Shown here: in pieces, positions 10,195 to 22,400 of the stretch
Position numbering within the stretch: position 1 is the first letter of the stretch
Layout of the letters: each line of letters opens with the position of its first letter
Source: Cloeon dipterum
Taxonomy: Eukaryota > Arthropoda > Insecta > Ephemeroptera > Baetidae
Direction of reading: 5' to 3'
DNA: 64,000 nucleotides
NCBI RefSeq assembly: GCF_949628265.1
Contig: NC_088788.1
Location: 14,322,001 to 14,386,000, forward strand
The notes under the pieces: generated by a model
Told to the model about the DNA's origin: nothing
The model's input: only the letters and a program-made list of their open reading frames with translations
The model's database searches: none
Position numbers and translations under genes: made by a program

Positions 10195-11411
10195 TCAGTC
10201 ATCTTTTGTGCACATGAAGAATTGTGGTCTGTTACAATTTAAGTCGACCAATTTGGCTGTTTGGATTTGGAGAGCTGCACAGGATTCCCCAACTCTTCCA
10301 TCATGGTTATTAGGTTGACCTCCGTAGAATCCTGAATCCCACAAGGCACTTTCACTGCTGAGCTTCTCTTTATTCAACCACTCGAAGTTTCCGTTGCTGT
10401 CGCCAGTGTAAGAAAGACCAACCCAGATAAACTTGACTGCCGACATTAATGGTGAATTAAAGCCATTCATTTCGTTCGCATATTGGACACTGACCTGATT
10501 CACTCATTTTTAGCTCTGAAAAAATTTGGTGCAATTTTGATGAAATGTCCGACATTAGAGTGCTGGTTAAATTCGTAACTAATGTAGCTCCGATTGCTGA
10601 ACATTGAGCAATTGAGTCCTTCCATTGCGCCTACAAATTTAATTTTGTTGAATTTTTATTATTTTGGTTTACTTTTTTCTTACCACAGATTTGAAACTAG
10701 TTTTTAAACAGTAGTCTCTCGAATCGATTTGAAAGCATATATGTTCATCTGAGGAAAAACTCATTAACTTGGCTAACATCTAAGATTTAATTCCAAGAAG
10801 GTGACTTTTATATTACCTTTAGCAATTTTTGCAGCTTCTGTTGTTACGGACATGTTCTGCAATTTCAAGGAACATAATTTCAGTATTGTTTGACCAAACT
10901 TAAACTTGTTCAGCTTTAAAATTCCTATCGCGGAAAAAGTCTACACATTATGCTAATAAAATAACAGCCTGAAATTTGAGGAAATTTGGATTTATCAAGT
11001 TTCCTTTAGATTGCCCCTTCACATTTCATACACGCTATTGATAATGCTGAAAACACTTTACAAGCGAATAAGACCTAAATTAATTAATCATTCACACACT
11101 TTGTAAAAATGTATAAATGAAATATATAACCTCTGATCTGCTTGATAGAGGAACAGCAGTGGTTACGGATATTGTCTCAATAGGCCCTCTAAGAGAGAAA
11201 ATTAAATGGATTTGTTGTAGGGAGTATATTTTCATATATACTATATTGTATTCAACATACGTGTAATCTTCGTAACCCTGTTTAAAACAAAATAAATTAA
11301 ATTCACTCAATAATAATTTATGATTTCTGCAAATACCTCACAGTAAGATGAGTCAAAAAAGCTAGCAAGGAGCAGCAGGAAAAGCAAGTCCTTTTCGTGT
11401 ACGGTCTTCAT
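10195..11411 (-). CDS. Secreted C-type lectin 1 (seven exons, 210 aa)
   Basis: Exons 11411-11337, 11277-11261, 11188-11131, 10856-10817, 10748-10684, 10630-10495 and 10436-10195 join in frame. The smallest exon is 17 bp and one intron is 58 bp. The first exon encodes a charged start and a strongly hydrophobic core (LLFLLLLASFF), a likely signal peptide. After a 45-residue linker, the lectin fold shows WKDSIAQC, GATLV, IWVGL (about 134-138), FEW, and C183, C198 and C206 with FFMC at the end. The sugar-site tripeptide is QPN (171-173), neither the usual EPN nor QPD. The WND motif is replaced by VDL before C198, so calcium and sugar binding may be altered or lost. Such lectins usually act in haemolymph as pattern-recognition or clotting factors, but no ligand can be inferred. 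The 58-bp intron has a GTCAGT donor and is the weakest junction; an extra exon in the larger gaps is possible. Confidence 0.78.
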
Positions 11412-12455
11412 TGCTATAGCATCAATTTTCTTCACAGCAGCGACTTAAAGGAAACTACCACGCACCAATTAAAACGTTTAAATGAATCGAGATGTGCGCA
11501 CGGAATATGCCGAGCGATAGCCTATGTTGAACTGTTACTGCGCAATTCCTTTTTGGGGTTTCAGGTTATCAGTAAAGTGGTTTTTTAAAACGCTGAAAAC
11601 CAGGAAAATGTAAAGAAAAGTTCAAAGTCGAAGCTAGTGAGACAAACGATAGTTTGATTTCTGAACTTAAACATAATTCCGTTTGCTTGTTTACAACGTC
11701 TTGTTTAATTTAACCTTATGTTGGATTTTTAAGGTTACAGTTTAAAATAAAAATCAGTAATTGAATTAAAACGTTTGATACCATATTTTTGCATATGTTT
11801 ATTGAACAGAAAAACCTTAAACAACATTAAACACGTAAAGGTGTATAATCACATTAAAATAGAGCAGGAACAGATTGGTTGAAGCGGCTCAATTCAACAA
11901 CCACTAGTCAATATATATATATTACGCATTGCTCATGATTCATCAGAATATTAATTATTATATACGCCTATTAATCTGTATATTAATTTATTGATCTAAT
12001 GCAATAGACATTTCCAAGACACATTCAGAGAAGGACTACATTGGTGATATATGCGGTTATTTGTTGGTGGCAATTAATGTAATTGCAGTTGAGCTTAACT
12101 GTTGCCTTGTAGCATTTTTCTTTCGTTGTTCTACGTGGTGCCATACGAGTTAGACTTTTATTATGTTTTGTGAGACGAATTTGAATCAAAAATGCAATTA
12201 GCATGAAAAAAGTATAATATATATAATACTAGGTATAATGCATTAAATTGGAATAATCTCATAATAAGTGCTCTCAATCCAAAAATATCACTCAAAATTA
12301 TTGATTTGACAAGCAAGAAGCTCCTGTTAAATGTTAATACATAATCAAATCTCAAAGCAACACAAAGGTGAATAACAATCCTTACGAATTAATAAAGAGA
12401 AGAGTTTCAAACTTTAGAATAGTCGAGGAAGTCACAGAACCTGATTCGGCAGGGA
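11412..12455. other. AT-rich intergenic region, including the ZFAND4 3' flank
   Basis: Contains the lectin 1 upstream region and the 3' flank of the next minus-strand gene. TTTATT at 12157-12162 (AATAAA on the minus strand) is a possible poly(A) signal for ZFAND4, about 295 bases beyond its stop. No coding feature is recognised. Confidence 0.45.
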
Positions 12456-15277
12456 CTAAATTTTGGGCAGTTTGGGTAAAACAACCAAGGGGTTTGTCTG
12501 GCTGAGGTACTTGCGCCCTTCTGCTTTGTAGTCAAATGAGCAGTCGTGGGTTTCGGCGTAGCGGTGGCTCGCGCAGAAGATTCCAGAGCACCGGCACGTA
12601 TGGCTATTGGTGATGTTCAGTCGACGTCGACACACCTACAGACAAAATTTAAGTGGTTTCAAAAACTAGTCAAATGCAACTACATTTTTATAATAAATGC
12701 TTTAATTAGTCTCGCTTAAACACTTCTCCACAATAAAAGAAATTGGGATCACCATGCAAAAGTTATGAATTTTACTAGGTTAGAGAGTTACATTTTAAGA
12801 GTTAAGCGCCTGTGACATTTAACATAAAGTATTGCTATTTTAAAATCAAAGTTTTGAAGCCAGTGTATCTTCAATCATTCAGCTAATTAATAGGTAGAGA
12901 TATTACCGGATATCACACCAAAATTAATTTCAAAGAAATCTGCTTCAACGTTTTCTTGGCTCCATTTAAAATGTTATTTAATCATTTACATTATTAGGCT
13001 GATTTCTTTCGGAAAGGTTAAAAACTGCAGGGAAGTTTTATTCAGTGTGAAACAAAAGCGAGAGCCACAGGAAGTTGAAAACCTCAGTTATATCAGTTTG
13101 ATGTATTAACGCTACTCACATTGCATCTTTTCTTGGCCGGTGGCGGCGGCTGAGCAGGCTGTGGCTCCGATGTAGACGCTTTAGTCCATTGTCGTCGACG
13201 CACCTCTCCCAGCAACCGACACATGTCCTTGGCCTCCTTCTGGACAGCCTGATTCAAGTTGTGCCCCACCACGTACAGTGTCTCCGGGCTTGTCCGAGGT
13301 CGATTGTCAAGGACAAAGTGGTTTAGGTGGATTTGCTTGACGAATGTGGGGCTTGCCAATGGGTCCGGACAGTCGTTTGGTGGCTTCTGGGTTGAGATTG
13401 GCGGCAGCAAAGGTTTCCTGTTCAAGTCACTTTCAGACGCAACTTCTGGCTGCTGAGAGAGCAACTGCAGAGTTTTTGTCTGAAAATAAAACCAAAATAT
13501 CAATTAATAAAATCAATAGGCGAGCTTAAAGCCTTCAAAAATAAAGTTAGAAATTAGAGATCAATGATAATTACAAATTAAGGCCCGTAGTTACGTAATT
13601 ATTTATTTTCATAATTTTTTTGAACTTCTAATCAGCATGTCCTGTGGGCTATGAGCTCACCAGAATCACCAGATCCCAATAACACCGCCAAGCGGATAAA
13701 ATTGGGCCCAAGTAGCCGCAGAGGAGCTTGGGCCCCATGTGGCCATTTTTTCGTCATTGATTGAAACGCCAGACAGTTATTTTGTCACTAATTCCGTTGG
13801 AAAGTTGCAAGAACCAGCAAGTGGCGAGGCGGCACTAATGCGCCTCCCAGCCAGTTGAACTATTCAAGCATTTCAAGCCACTTAACTAACCACCTTTTGC
13901 CATCTCTGACATTGAGCAGCCAGATTTATATCTCCAAAAAGCTCAAATATCTCCCATTGTCTTTACACTACTAAAGGAATACTTTAACAAAGCAAGCCAA
14001 GGACTGATTCAAATTTAATAAATGGCTATAAACAAAAACGATCTTATTTGTTCCCTTAATCCAAATAAAACATTTTCTGATCACACTATTAAATTTGAAT
14101 TTAAACAAGACAAGTACCTTTTTCTTTATGGAGAGTTTTTCAATTCTTTGCTTCAGGTCCTCGATTTTGCTCCTTGTGATTGCATTTTGCACTTCTCGAG
14201 TATCAGTCAAAGGAGCAGGCATGATCAAAGGCAAACGCTGGTCGGCCCCAAAATCGCTCACATTGTTCTCCCTTCAGCTCAAAAATAATTTCAAGGGTTT
14301 AAAAACACACTAACGCGCTTACAGCAGTAACTCAGGACTAGGCCAGTCTTCCTTGAGAGGTGAAAAACTACCATCCTCGTTTTTCACCATCTTCAGCAAA
14401 CTCAGGTACTCTCCTTCTTGCGTCAGCAGCACTATGTGGCTGCCAGAAGGAACAGGCTCGAAATCTCTGCGAGAGAAGGTTTTAGACAGTCGGAACATTG
14501 GGCTCATCATTTGATAATACTGCTCAAAGTCGTCTCCACTGCATGTGAGAACTGGTATTCGACGAGTCGAAATCGGTCCGCCTCGAAGAGACAACACCAG
14601 TTTCAGTTTAGAGCCATTTTTCAGGCCGCACTCAGAAAGGGTTGCTGTGTCGTTTTGTAACTCTTTGAGATTGTGGATTAGGTGCTGGTGGGCTACTGGA
14701 ATTCCTGTAATTAATTAAAAAGGAAATGAGAAGTGACATTATCTATTTAAGTATAATATTTACTCATTATAACTCATTTCTAATGATTTCAAGCAAATAT
14801 TTGATCACAAGACTCGACGTAAATTATGAGGAATAGCCCAGTGTTAAGAAAATCAAGATAAAACTTGTAAAAAGAACCACTGAATGGCATTGGCAATGCA
14901 CTGCATTGAATGTCAAAACACTTCCAATAAAGTGTATAATAATATGTATTTCTGTGAAAGCCTCGAGATTATCATCAATCACCATTCGGTTAAAAAAAAA
15001 CGTTTAAACAAAGGCAAAAGATGTTTCGTGACCACCGAATTATCGTAATAATAAAAAACGGGGTGTCCTTGAGCAAGCGAAACGCACCCTCGACGTGTTG
15101 GATCTTCGATTTTATGGAAAGCAGCGTCTCGGAGGGCGAGGCGGTCATTTCGAAGGCCGTCCCTGACAAGGTCTCGACGATGATTTCGATCTGCTGGTGC
15201 TTGGAGCTGCCAGGGACGCCGGCGTACCTGCTGGCCCTGCTGTCCAAAGGCTTTCGGCGGCTATTGCTTCTTGACAT
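12456..15277 (-). CDS. ZFAND4: AN1-type zinc finger and ubiquitin domain protein, ZFAND4-like (five exons, 421 aa)
   Basis: Exons 15277-15088, 14704-14323, 14271-14118, 13479-13120 and 12635-12456 join with consistent phases. Residues about 28-105 are a ubiquitin-like domain (IEIIVETLSGTAFEM, SETLLSIKSKIQ, then LKLVLSLRGGP). RGGPISTRR directly after the fold is a hallmark of ZFAND4/ANUBL1. The middle is a coiled, charged and then proline-rich linker. The C-terminal AN1 zinc finger has the full ligand set C361, C364, C376, C378, C383, H386, H392 and C394, followed by FDYKAEGR. Exon 2 would run into a stop within the GTAAGC donor if unspliced, which explains the short frame at 14319. AN1 proteins bind ubiquitin or proteasome and p97 factors; the specific role of ZFAND4 is poorly known. 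Identification rests on domain order and the RGGP block. Confidence 0.93.
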
Positions 15278-16045
15278 CTTCCTCTTTGGTGCTCACTGTT
15301 CCGTGCCAAATTCGCGCATTTCCTCCCGCGGCCCCTTCGATTTCACTCTGCGAACAGACCGGATTCCAAACTTACGACTGTGTCGAAGGTGAGGTGCCTC
15401 CCTCGGCTTACCTGCAGCGGGTGGAAGTCGCAGAATAGATCACTGCCGTCTCATTTTCGTATGCTATATTTTTTGTATGATGTCTGCTCTGCGGAACCAT
15501 ATGATCGAGCGGGATCCGGGTGGGGATTCTTCAAGGGCCTCAGCGCACGCGCCCTCCTCTGTCTCGACTGGTGCCCGCCAACTCATAACAATATAACTCA
15601 ATGTATTTTACCACCGTCACCGCGTGTTCTCTGCACACTGCACAGCCGCCGCTTTTAACGTGATTTTTTCATCTTAAAAATGTTAAAAATGAGCAAAAAT
15701 TATTCCTTCAACTCAAAGTTTCATTTTAAATTTTAAAATCAGACTAACCCTAGGGAAAGCTCAAAATTGAAATGCAAAAAATAGCAAAATTATTTTCAAA
15801 TATTATCTTAAAAATCGGCAAACAAAATCTAATCACAAAAAGTGGCATATATTTTTTTATTTAACAAAATTAGAAGAATTAAAAGTCTAATAACCTTAGA
15901 AACCGCTGTAGCTACCAGCTCCTTTTGGTATATCTTTTAAATTTTAAAATTAACAATATTTATTCCTTAAATCAATCATTTTTATTGATTAAACTAGACT
16001 GAAATTCAACTTATATAAGTGGGGCCTTTCAGTGTTTGGTTCCGA
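15278..16045. other. ZFAND4 5' flank and lectin 2 3' flank
   Basis: The first 380 bases are relatively GC-rich and probably contain the ZFAND4 promoter and leader. The rest is very AT-rich. Open frames here are short and lack recognisable features. Confidence 0.45.
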
Positions 16046-16844
16046 TCATTCTTCGCAAGGATGTCCTTCGCAAATGTAAAGGCTTTGGGTGTCGCACTTA
16101 TTGTCATTCCATAGATGGTTTGCCTCATGCCACAATTCGATGCAGTGCTCACTTCTACTCTGAGCGTTGTCAGGCTGGTCAGGGGCCCAGTTGATGAAGG
16201 GGCCCACCGAATGCCCCGTTGCTTCCCAATAGAAGGCGCCTTCGTGACCTAGATCGGAGCCCGAAGTCCAGAATCGTTCGCCGGGCATTAACACTATGTG
16301 CGAAGATAATTTATATTAAATTATTGTTGATCATAATTTCATAAAATTGTCAAATGAAAATAAATATAATATGGTACCGATGTTTTCAAGGACTGCATTG
16401 TTTTCCTCAGCACTTTCAATGCTCAGAAGCCTCATTCCTTTTATTCTGCAATCGTTCTTTGCTTGTACCCAACCGGCCTTATTTTTTTAAAAATGAAGTT
16501 TTAACAACATTTAAAATATTTGAAAATTAAATTTTTACCCTGTTTGCAGAAATTTCGTAGGTGGAATTCCCAAAAGTGAATCTTGAGCCTAAAAATTCAC
16601 AAAAAAATAAAAGAAATTTAGTTAAAAATATGTGATAAAAGCTTTTTATAAGTGTTGTTCGAAGCTGGGAAAGTAAAGAATTGGTAACTTACTCACTCTC
16701 TTGGCCCCAGTTCCGTTCTGTGGAGGAAATAAAAAAAGAGATTAACTCGCGCCATAGCAGATGAGGCAGAGAATTTTTTTTTATTTTTACCGACACCGCG
16801 ATGCAGAAGCAGATGACAAAAATAATTGCGTTGTAGGAGCTCAT
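16046..16844 (-). CDS. Secreted C-type lectin 2 (five exons, 158 aa)
   Basis: Exons 16844-16791, 16717-16693, 16588-16539, 16477-16378 and 16293-16046 join in frame. Exon 1 encodes a compact hydrophobic leader (AIIFVICFCIAVS), which I read as a signal peptide. The mature part is a single carbohydrate-recognition domain: WVQAKNDC, MRLLSIESAEEN, FWTSGSDLG, FYWEATG, the sugar-specificity tripeptide QPD (116-118), C127, WND (138-140), C143 and ICE. QPD with an intact WND is known to favour galactose-type ligands. The protein ends in a short HPCEE tail. The last two exons have exactly the same lengths (100 and 248 nt) and phases as those of lectin 3, on the opposite strand 250 bp away, so the two are duplicates. 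Confidence 0.9.
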
Positions 16845-17094
16845 CTTGAACTTTTCCTTCAAAAATGATGTCTTGTGTTACAGTGCGATTTCTGATTGTT
16901 TGTCCATCCAAAAACCTCTGCTCTTGAGATAACAGCGTTTTGATGGGAATGTACCTTGAGATTGCCTCCTTGAATTGTTGAAAAACAAACTTCTATTGGG
17001 TTGCAAGCCAATATCATTCAGTTTTTATCACTACAGAGCAGATCAGTATTTTTGGGTTCAAAAGTTTAGCGCACACAATAATTCAACGAGAAGC
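16845..17094. promoter_or_regulatory. Shared 250-bp region between divergent lectin genes
   Basis: The two start codons face away from each other across 250 bp, so both promoters must lie here or overlap a leader. The segment contains GATAA on the plus strand at 16928-16932 and on the minus strand at 17025-17029. It also contains CCAAT at 17008-17012 and an inverted CCAAT (ATTGG) at 16995-16999. A TCAGT initiator-like element at 17043-17047 would give lectin 3 a leader of about 50 nt. GATA factors drive many fat-body and haemocyte genes in insects; use of these sites is inference. Confidence 0.5.
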
Positions 17095-17825
17095 ATGATG
17101 CGGATAGTGAAAGCGACGTTTGGAATTCTTCTCCTGGGCGCAATCCACCATACGGTATATAATTATATGCAATTGCTAGTAAATTTTGAACTAAAAATGT
17201 GTTTATGCTGGACAGATTGCTGCTAATATTGAAAGTAGGTTGTTTGTTCCTTTAAGGGAAAACTTCAGCCGCGTATAATTGTGTTGAATTTTAGCTTTGA
17301 AGCCTTTTTCTGCAAAGTTCACCCACGAGGATGGAGTCTATGATATATCTGCTTTGCGGGTAGAGACAAAGATCTTATTTTAATAGGCGTTTCCGGGAAA
17401 AATCGTTCTTTTCAGCTTGACTGGTTCAGCGCAAGAAACTTGTGCAGAATCCAAGGAAAGGACTTGGTGAGCATTGAAACGGTCAGCGAAAACAGCGCCA
17501 TCATGAACGCAGTCAGTACGTAAAAATGAAACAGATTTAAAAATGTCTGTATTAAACTTCATCACTGATATTTTTAGGCGCAATGACGACCGAATCTTTT
17601 TGGATTTCCGGCTCTGACCTTTTCCAAGACGACGCATTCTACTGGGACTCTACCGGAGTTGCCATCGGTCCGTTCCAAAACTGGGGACCTGATGAGCCTT
17701 CTGGGGATGGAGACTGCGTCGAGCTGAACATCGACATGAACCACTTGTGGAACGATTACGACTGCGACGCGGAAAAACTGTTCATTTGCGAATGGCACCC
17801 ATGTCCCAACGTCACAAGCTTTTGA
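17095..17825 (+). CDS. Secreted C-type lectin 3 (five exons, 163 aa)
   Basis: Exons 17095-17154, 17216-17234, 17295-17359, 17416-17515 and 17578-17825 join in frame. The N-terminus has a basic start and hydrophobic stretch (FGILLLGAI), a likely signal peptide. The lectin domain runs LDWFSARNLC, KDLVSIETVSEN, FWISGSDLF, FYWDSTG, C128, WND (139-141), C144 and FICE, then HPCPN. The sugar-specificity tripeptide is EPS (121-123), not EPN, so the Asn side chain that usually helps bind calcium and sugar is missing. Its head-to-head neighbour carries QPD, so the pair probably differs in ligand. The start codon chosen is the first of two adjacent ATGs. A poly(A) signal follows closely. Confidence 0.92.
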
Positions 17826-17841
17826 AAATTTGCTCTCACAA

Positions 17842-17847
17842 AATAAA
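17842..17847 (+). terminator. Candidate poly(A) signal of lectin 3
   Basis: AATAAA lies 17 bases after the TGA stop of lectin 3, within an AAATAAATAA run. Proximity to the stop makes it a reasonable signal. Confidence 0.55.
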
Positions 17848-19229
17848 TAATTTCAAATACATTTCAACGATTTTAACTCAGTCTTTTGTGCAATCTTTTC
17901 TCCCGTTTTTAAATTAATTTATCAAATAAAAAAAGTAATGAATTCGCAAAGACGATTTTTTCAACGAAAAGATAAGAATAAAGTCAATTTTTAATATTGT
18001 TTCGATTCGATTTGGCCTGATTGGCTGTAGATGGCGGTGCGAATAAAAATCTAAGCGGCAGGGTCAGTGACTTGGACTTTTAGCCTGCGTCCAGACAAAG
18101 CGCAGAATATGCGCGCCGGGTTTACTTCTCCCGTCCCAGAAGGCACGATTTCACGTGAGATACACAAAAGAAATCACGAAAGCAAAGAAAGGCACTGGCT
18201 GGAAAAAAGACGCAGACTGCTGGACGGGTTCACGACTGTTTGCACGTTTCCCCCTTTATCGCTATTGTTTCATTCCAAATTGAAATTCCATTCTCCACAG
18301 CTTTTTTTAGCTCCTACATAATATGTTATATAACGTTACCTTTTTTTTATTTTAATTTCTCCTTCTCCTTTGAATTGAAGAGAGGAAATTAATCTAGATG
18401 AATCCATGCGTTGAAATCCCCCCATGTTGACTTTTTTGACTCGAAAGAATATCGAACAAGCTAATAAACTGTTTCGCAGGCATCGCTCTTTGGTGAATCA
18501 TTCGCCCTTCATAATATACACACATTATACAAGCGCACACGTGTGCAAATATGATGATGCTGTTGCTCTCGAGCTACAGCATCCTCCCACTATTAACGTA
18601 GCAAAAAAGGCTGCAGCATGATACACTTCGCCTCTCTGCTGCTCCACCTAATTTTCATGAAATAGCAGTTCTCATTTCTAGAAAATTAAAACTAACTGCA
18701 AATGCAAATAATTTTGTTTAACGCATTTACCGAATTTAGAATGGGTTTTTAAAGATAAATGGACAATAATTTAACAAAATATATTATGTTTTATATCATC
18801 AATTCGTACAAACTATCAACTTTGTCAGTTTCAATTTTTAATTACGAGATATTCTTGTTCTTTAAGCAGCACTAAAAATATTGTTAATAATCTTAATTAT
18901 AGACAAAATGATTCGCATCATATGGTCAAATTTTTCAAAACGTAGAGGAAAATACGGAAACAAAAGTAATCACTCTGTGGTTGTTCGGTCTCTTCGAAGT
19001 CTCATTCAAAATCAATTACATTGATAATTTCATTGAAATAAAATGTCGTTAAATCTTAATCAATTTTAAATTTTAGTTAAAATTACAGAGAGAAAATCAT
19101 TAAAAATGTTTTCAACTACTGACCGTGTGTTGTTAAAGATTAAAAAAGGAAAATTTTCAATTTAAACAAAATGAGCAATTTTGATCTGCATCAAAAGAGT
19201 AGGCCGCTGAACGTAACAAATTGCAACCG
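17848..19229. other. Intergenic region upstream of myosin VI
   Basis: AT-rich with scattered short open frames and no recognisable domain. The right end leads into a sharply GC-richer block that looks like the myosin VI promoter and leader. Confidence 0.45.
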
Positions 19230-19482
19230 TGCGTCGGCGAGCGCTGGAGCTAAGCAGAGGGGGCCGCGGGCGGGGAGGGAACTTCCAGCCAGCCGAGCGA
19301 GTGGAGCGGCGTTGCCGGCCGCCAGCCAGCACGGACAGCGAGTGCGAGTGAGTCGTGCGAGGAGAGGACGAGAGGAGAGCACCTTCCGCGCCAGCCTGCA
19401 CTCGCTTCGCGCCCACTCGGCCAAATCTGTTTTCGACGGAAAAGCTGCGAGGAAAGCGCGTTTTCCGCATTTTCCACTGCCG
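19230..19482 (+). promoter_or_regulatory. Probable 5' leader exon of myosin VI
   Basis: A CpG- and GC-rich block in AT-rich surroundings ends in a strong donor (CTGCCG|GTGAGT at 19482/19483). The first coding exon of myosin VI opens with an acceptor (CCCCAG) two bases before its ATG, so a leader exon must lie upstream. This block is the best candidate in the preceding 5 kb. Its left border is arbitrary because no initiator or TATA element is convincing. The frames open through it on both strands look like a composition effect. Confidence 0.5.
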
Positions 19483-22400
19483 GTGAGTTCCGTCGCCACG
19501 CAAAGTTTAGTGTTGTACCGTTGACTTTCGTTCCTGGCCGAAGAAAATTACGCGAGAGGGTTGTTCACCACTTTCCGCTCGCGCTTTGTTTGCTTTGCTG
19601 CGCCGCCAGCTGATTCACCTGACGCGAGGCCGCTTTTTCAGCTTTTTCCTCCAGGGTTTCGCTCGGCTGGAAGGGAAGTGAGTCACACGAATATTTTGCA
19701 GCATGAGAGCATATATTATATTTTGAAATTACGAAACGTGATGATTTAAAAAGAAGTTAAAATAATAGTTTGAAGGTATTATTTTTGTCGATGTCGATGC
19801 TCTCTTTTGGAAAAAATATCTTTTGGTTTTACGGGAAAATATTATAAATTTTTTAATAGATTAACAGGTATTAATTATTGTTTTTCAGTCATATTACATT
19901 ATAATTAAAAAACCTATTACTCTGTATACTGCTAAAATGTAAAAACGTTTTTTTAAATTTATCCTTTATTTTTAAATTTAAGCAAAACAAGTTTTTCTTA
20001 TGTTATTACCTGATTTATAGTCCTATAGAACTATTTTAAGATATTTTCCCAGGGCGATTAGCAAGCCCCAAATTTTTTATTTCCACTCTTATGCACATCT
20101 CTAGGACTTTCTGCTCATAAATTAATCCTAAGCTTTTCGGCATATTTTACCGCTTTGAGAAAGACCCCCTTCTTCAATTATGCGTGCACTAAATTTCCGA
20201 TTGAGTGAACACGCGCGGACAAATGAGACTAGAGACGAGAAGAGTGCAATTATCGCGAGCACGCATCGAATGAATAATGAGAACCGAATCTAAATGCAAC
20301 AGCTGCCCCTTGCCTCGTTGCCTCGTGCATTATACAAGTTACGAAACTGGAAGAAAACGCGGAAGCGATTTGAGAAAAAGATGCAACCCGTTATGTAGTT
20401 GCAGGGGACGAGTAATGAACATTGACCTGCCTCTTCCGAAACCTGATTCGCGGCCGAATGCACTTTTCAGCCGGACTCGCGCGCTCTGCATTTCGTCATC
20501 TGCTCGCGTGAAATTCAAAGTTTGCTCGCACCAGGGGCGGAATGTCGCGGGTTTTAATGAAAATCGGCTTCCTGTCTCGCAGCCGTTTCCGCTCCACGCC
20601 CCCGCAACGGCCAGCCCTGACCGCTCAAGCCGACCCTGACCACCTAAAAAAAGTCGGTTGGGTGGCTGTAAAATGACACTGATTTCGGAATACAGAGCAA
20701 GCTCATTGTCAATGCGGTTCGCGGGCTAATGAACCTAGGGTCTTGTTCTGAAATTTAGTCAGCGAACCGAATTCGCGTTACAACCAACGCTGGAAGTTCA
20801 AAATTGTAAACAAAACAACAAAACATGCTTAGTGTGCTACCTAAATAGAACTTATCGGTTCCTTGCCCTTGTACTTAACTTTTTTGTTTTCTTCTTTGCA
20901 GTATCGGACAAATATTTATGCTTTCCCACTGCCATAAGCTAAATACATAATTATTTTCAAGCTTCGGGGAATTAGTTATTGATTTGTTTGCATTTGAGTG
21001 TGCCTAACAGGCTGTTTTATACAAATTTGGAATTTAAATTTACTAAAATAATGGGACTATATTTATGCTCTTGAAATCTCCCTCTGCATCTGCTGCGGCA
21101 TAAGATTTTGTTTTGATTCAATAGCTCGCGACATCAGCAACTTGCTCAAACTCCAACGGATATACCTCCTTCACAAATTTGAACAAAAGCCGTTTCAAAT
21201 AATAATAATATGGATTGTTATGGTTTGCACTTCATCGAGCTCTAATTTTCTGCGACTAATGATTTCTCAGAAAATTTCAATCCGAGTTTTCGGCCTGCGT
21301 GAATATAGAGAATTTAAAGCACAAGGCGCAGTCACAGTGTTGATCAGCGTTTTGCTTGATTTTGCTGACAAAAGGTTTTTCTTTTTAGCTGTATTTTCTT
21401 CGGTGCGGTTTTCCTGTGGGGCATCGTCCCAGGAGACGTCAAGCCAAAAAATAAAATTAGTGCAGCTCACTTTCTCTGCTCGACGCAGCAACAGCGGGAA
21501 TGAAAAATTTGCACGCTGAGTTGGCCACGAAAACAATCCAAGCACATCAATCTGCTGCTTTTTACTTTTTCCTCTCCTCCGACCGAAAGCAGACGGACTC
21601 TGGATGTAAATGCGCATTCTTCGCAGTCCAGTGTTTGAACAAAATCAAATCACAAATTACGCAATAATTTAACTGTCTCAAAAATCGTGCTAGCTATTTT
21701 GGTCTGGATGCATGGTTTCCGTTACGTTCGCGCGTTTGTTGTGAATTGCTGCTGCCTCATCATGCGTGATTGTGACTCCGTACGGAAAAGGTAATGACGA
21801 TTTTGTTCTTCCTACGATGTTCATTCACTCGGGAGCGAAAAAAGTAACGGCCTCATTTACACGGAACACATTCGAACGAAATGAACAACGCTCTTTTATT
21901 GCTGACGCTACTTTTTCTCCGCGCCGCGGTCGCTGGGAAAAGGCATTATTCAAAGGTGCAATTACGCCGCTTGTCGGCACACATTTGAATTTGTCGCAAC
22001 TTTTATCATCGGCCCGTATGTATTTCAGTTACACTTCGCATGTTTCATTTTAACACAATTGACGTGCATGAAATGAGATTAAGTGAAAATTAGCTGCACT
22101 ATAATTTCCTTTCGCTCCTACGAGCTTGCGAATGTTTGAGACACGAGCAGAAGTTTCCAGATTAATTTGGATATTGCGGCGAAAGTACCTGTGGTTGCAA
22201 GAAAAATAACCGTTGCTATCACTTTATTAAAAGAAGTTATCTTTTTTACTTAATTTTAAAGAACTGCTCAAAAACATTATATTCATAATTGAAAATATAG
22301 TTTCTAAATATTCTTCTATTGAATATTGATCAACCACTTGTTGCTAATCTTTAATATCAGTTATCCTCTTCTCCTGTTAAAATCAATATTTTCTTTTATC

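Noticed and set aside
19171-19524. Overlapping long frames on both strands, rich in Arg, Ala and Pro
   Set aside because: Typical of a GC-rich non-coding leader or promoter; several frames are open at once, with no conserved motif.
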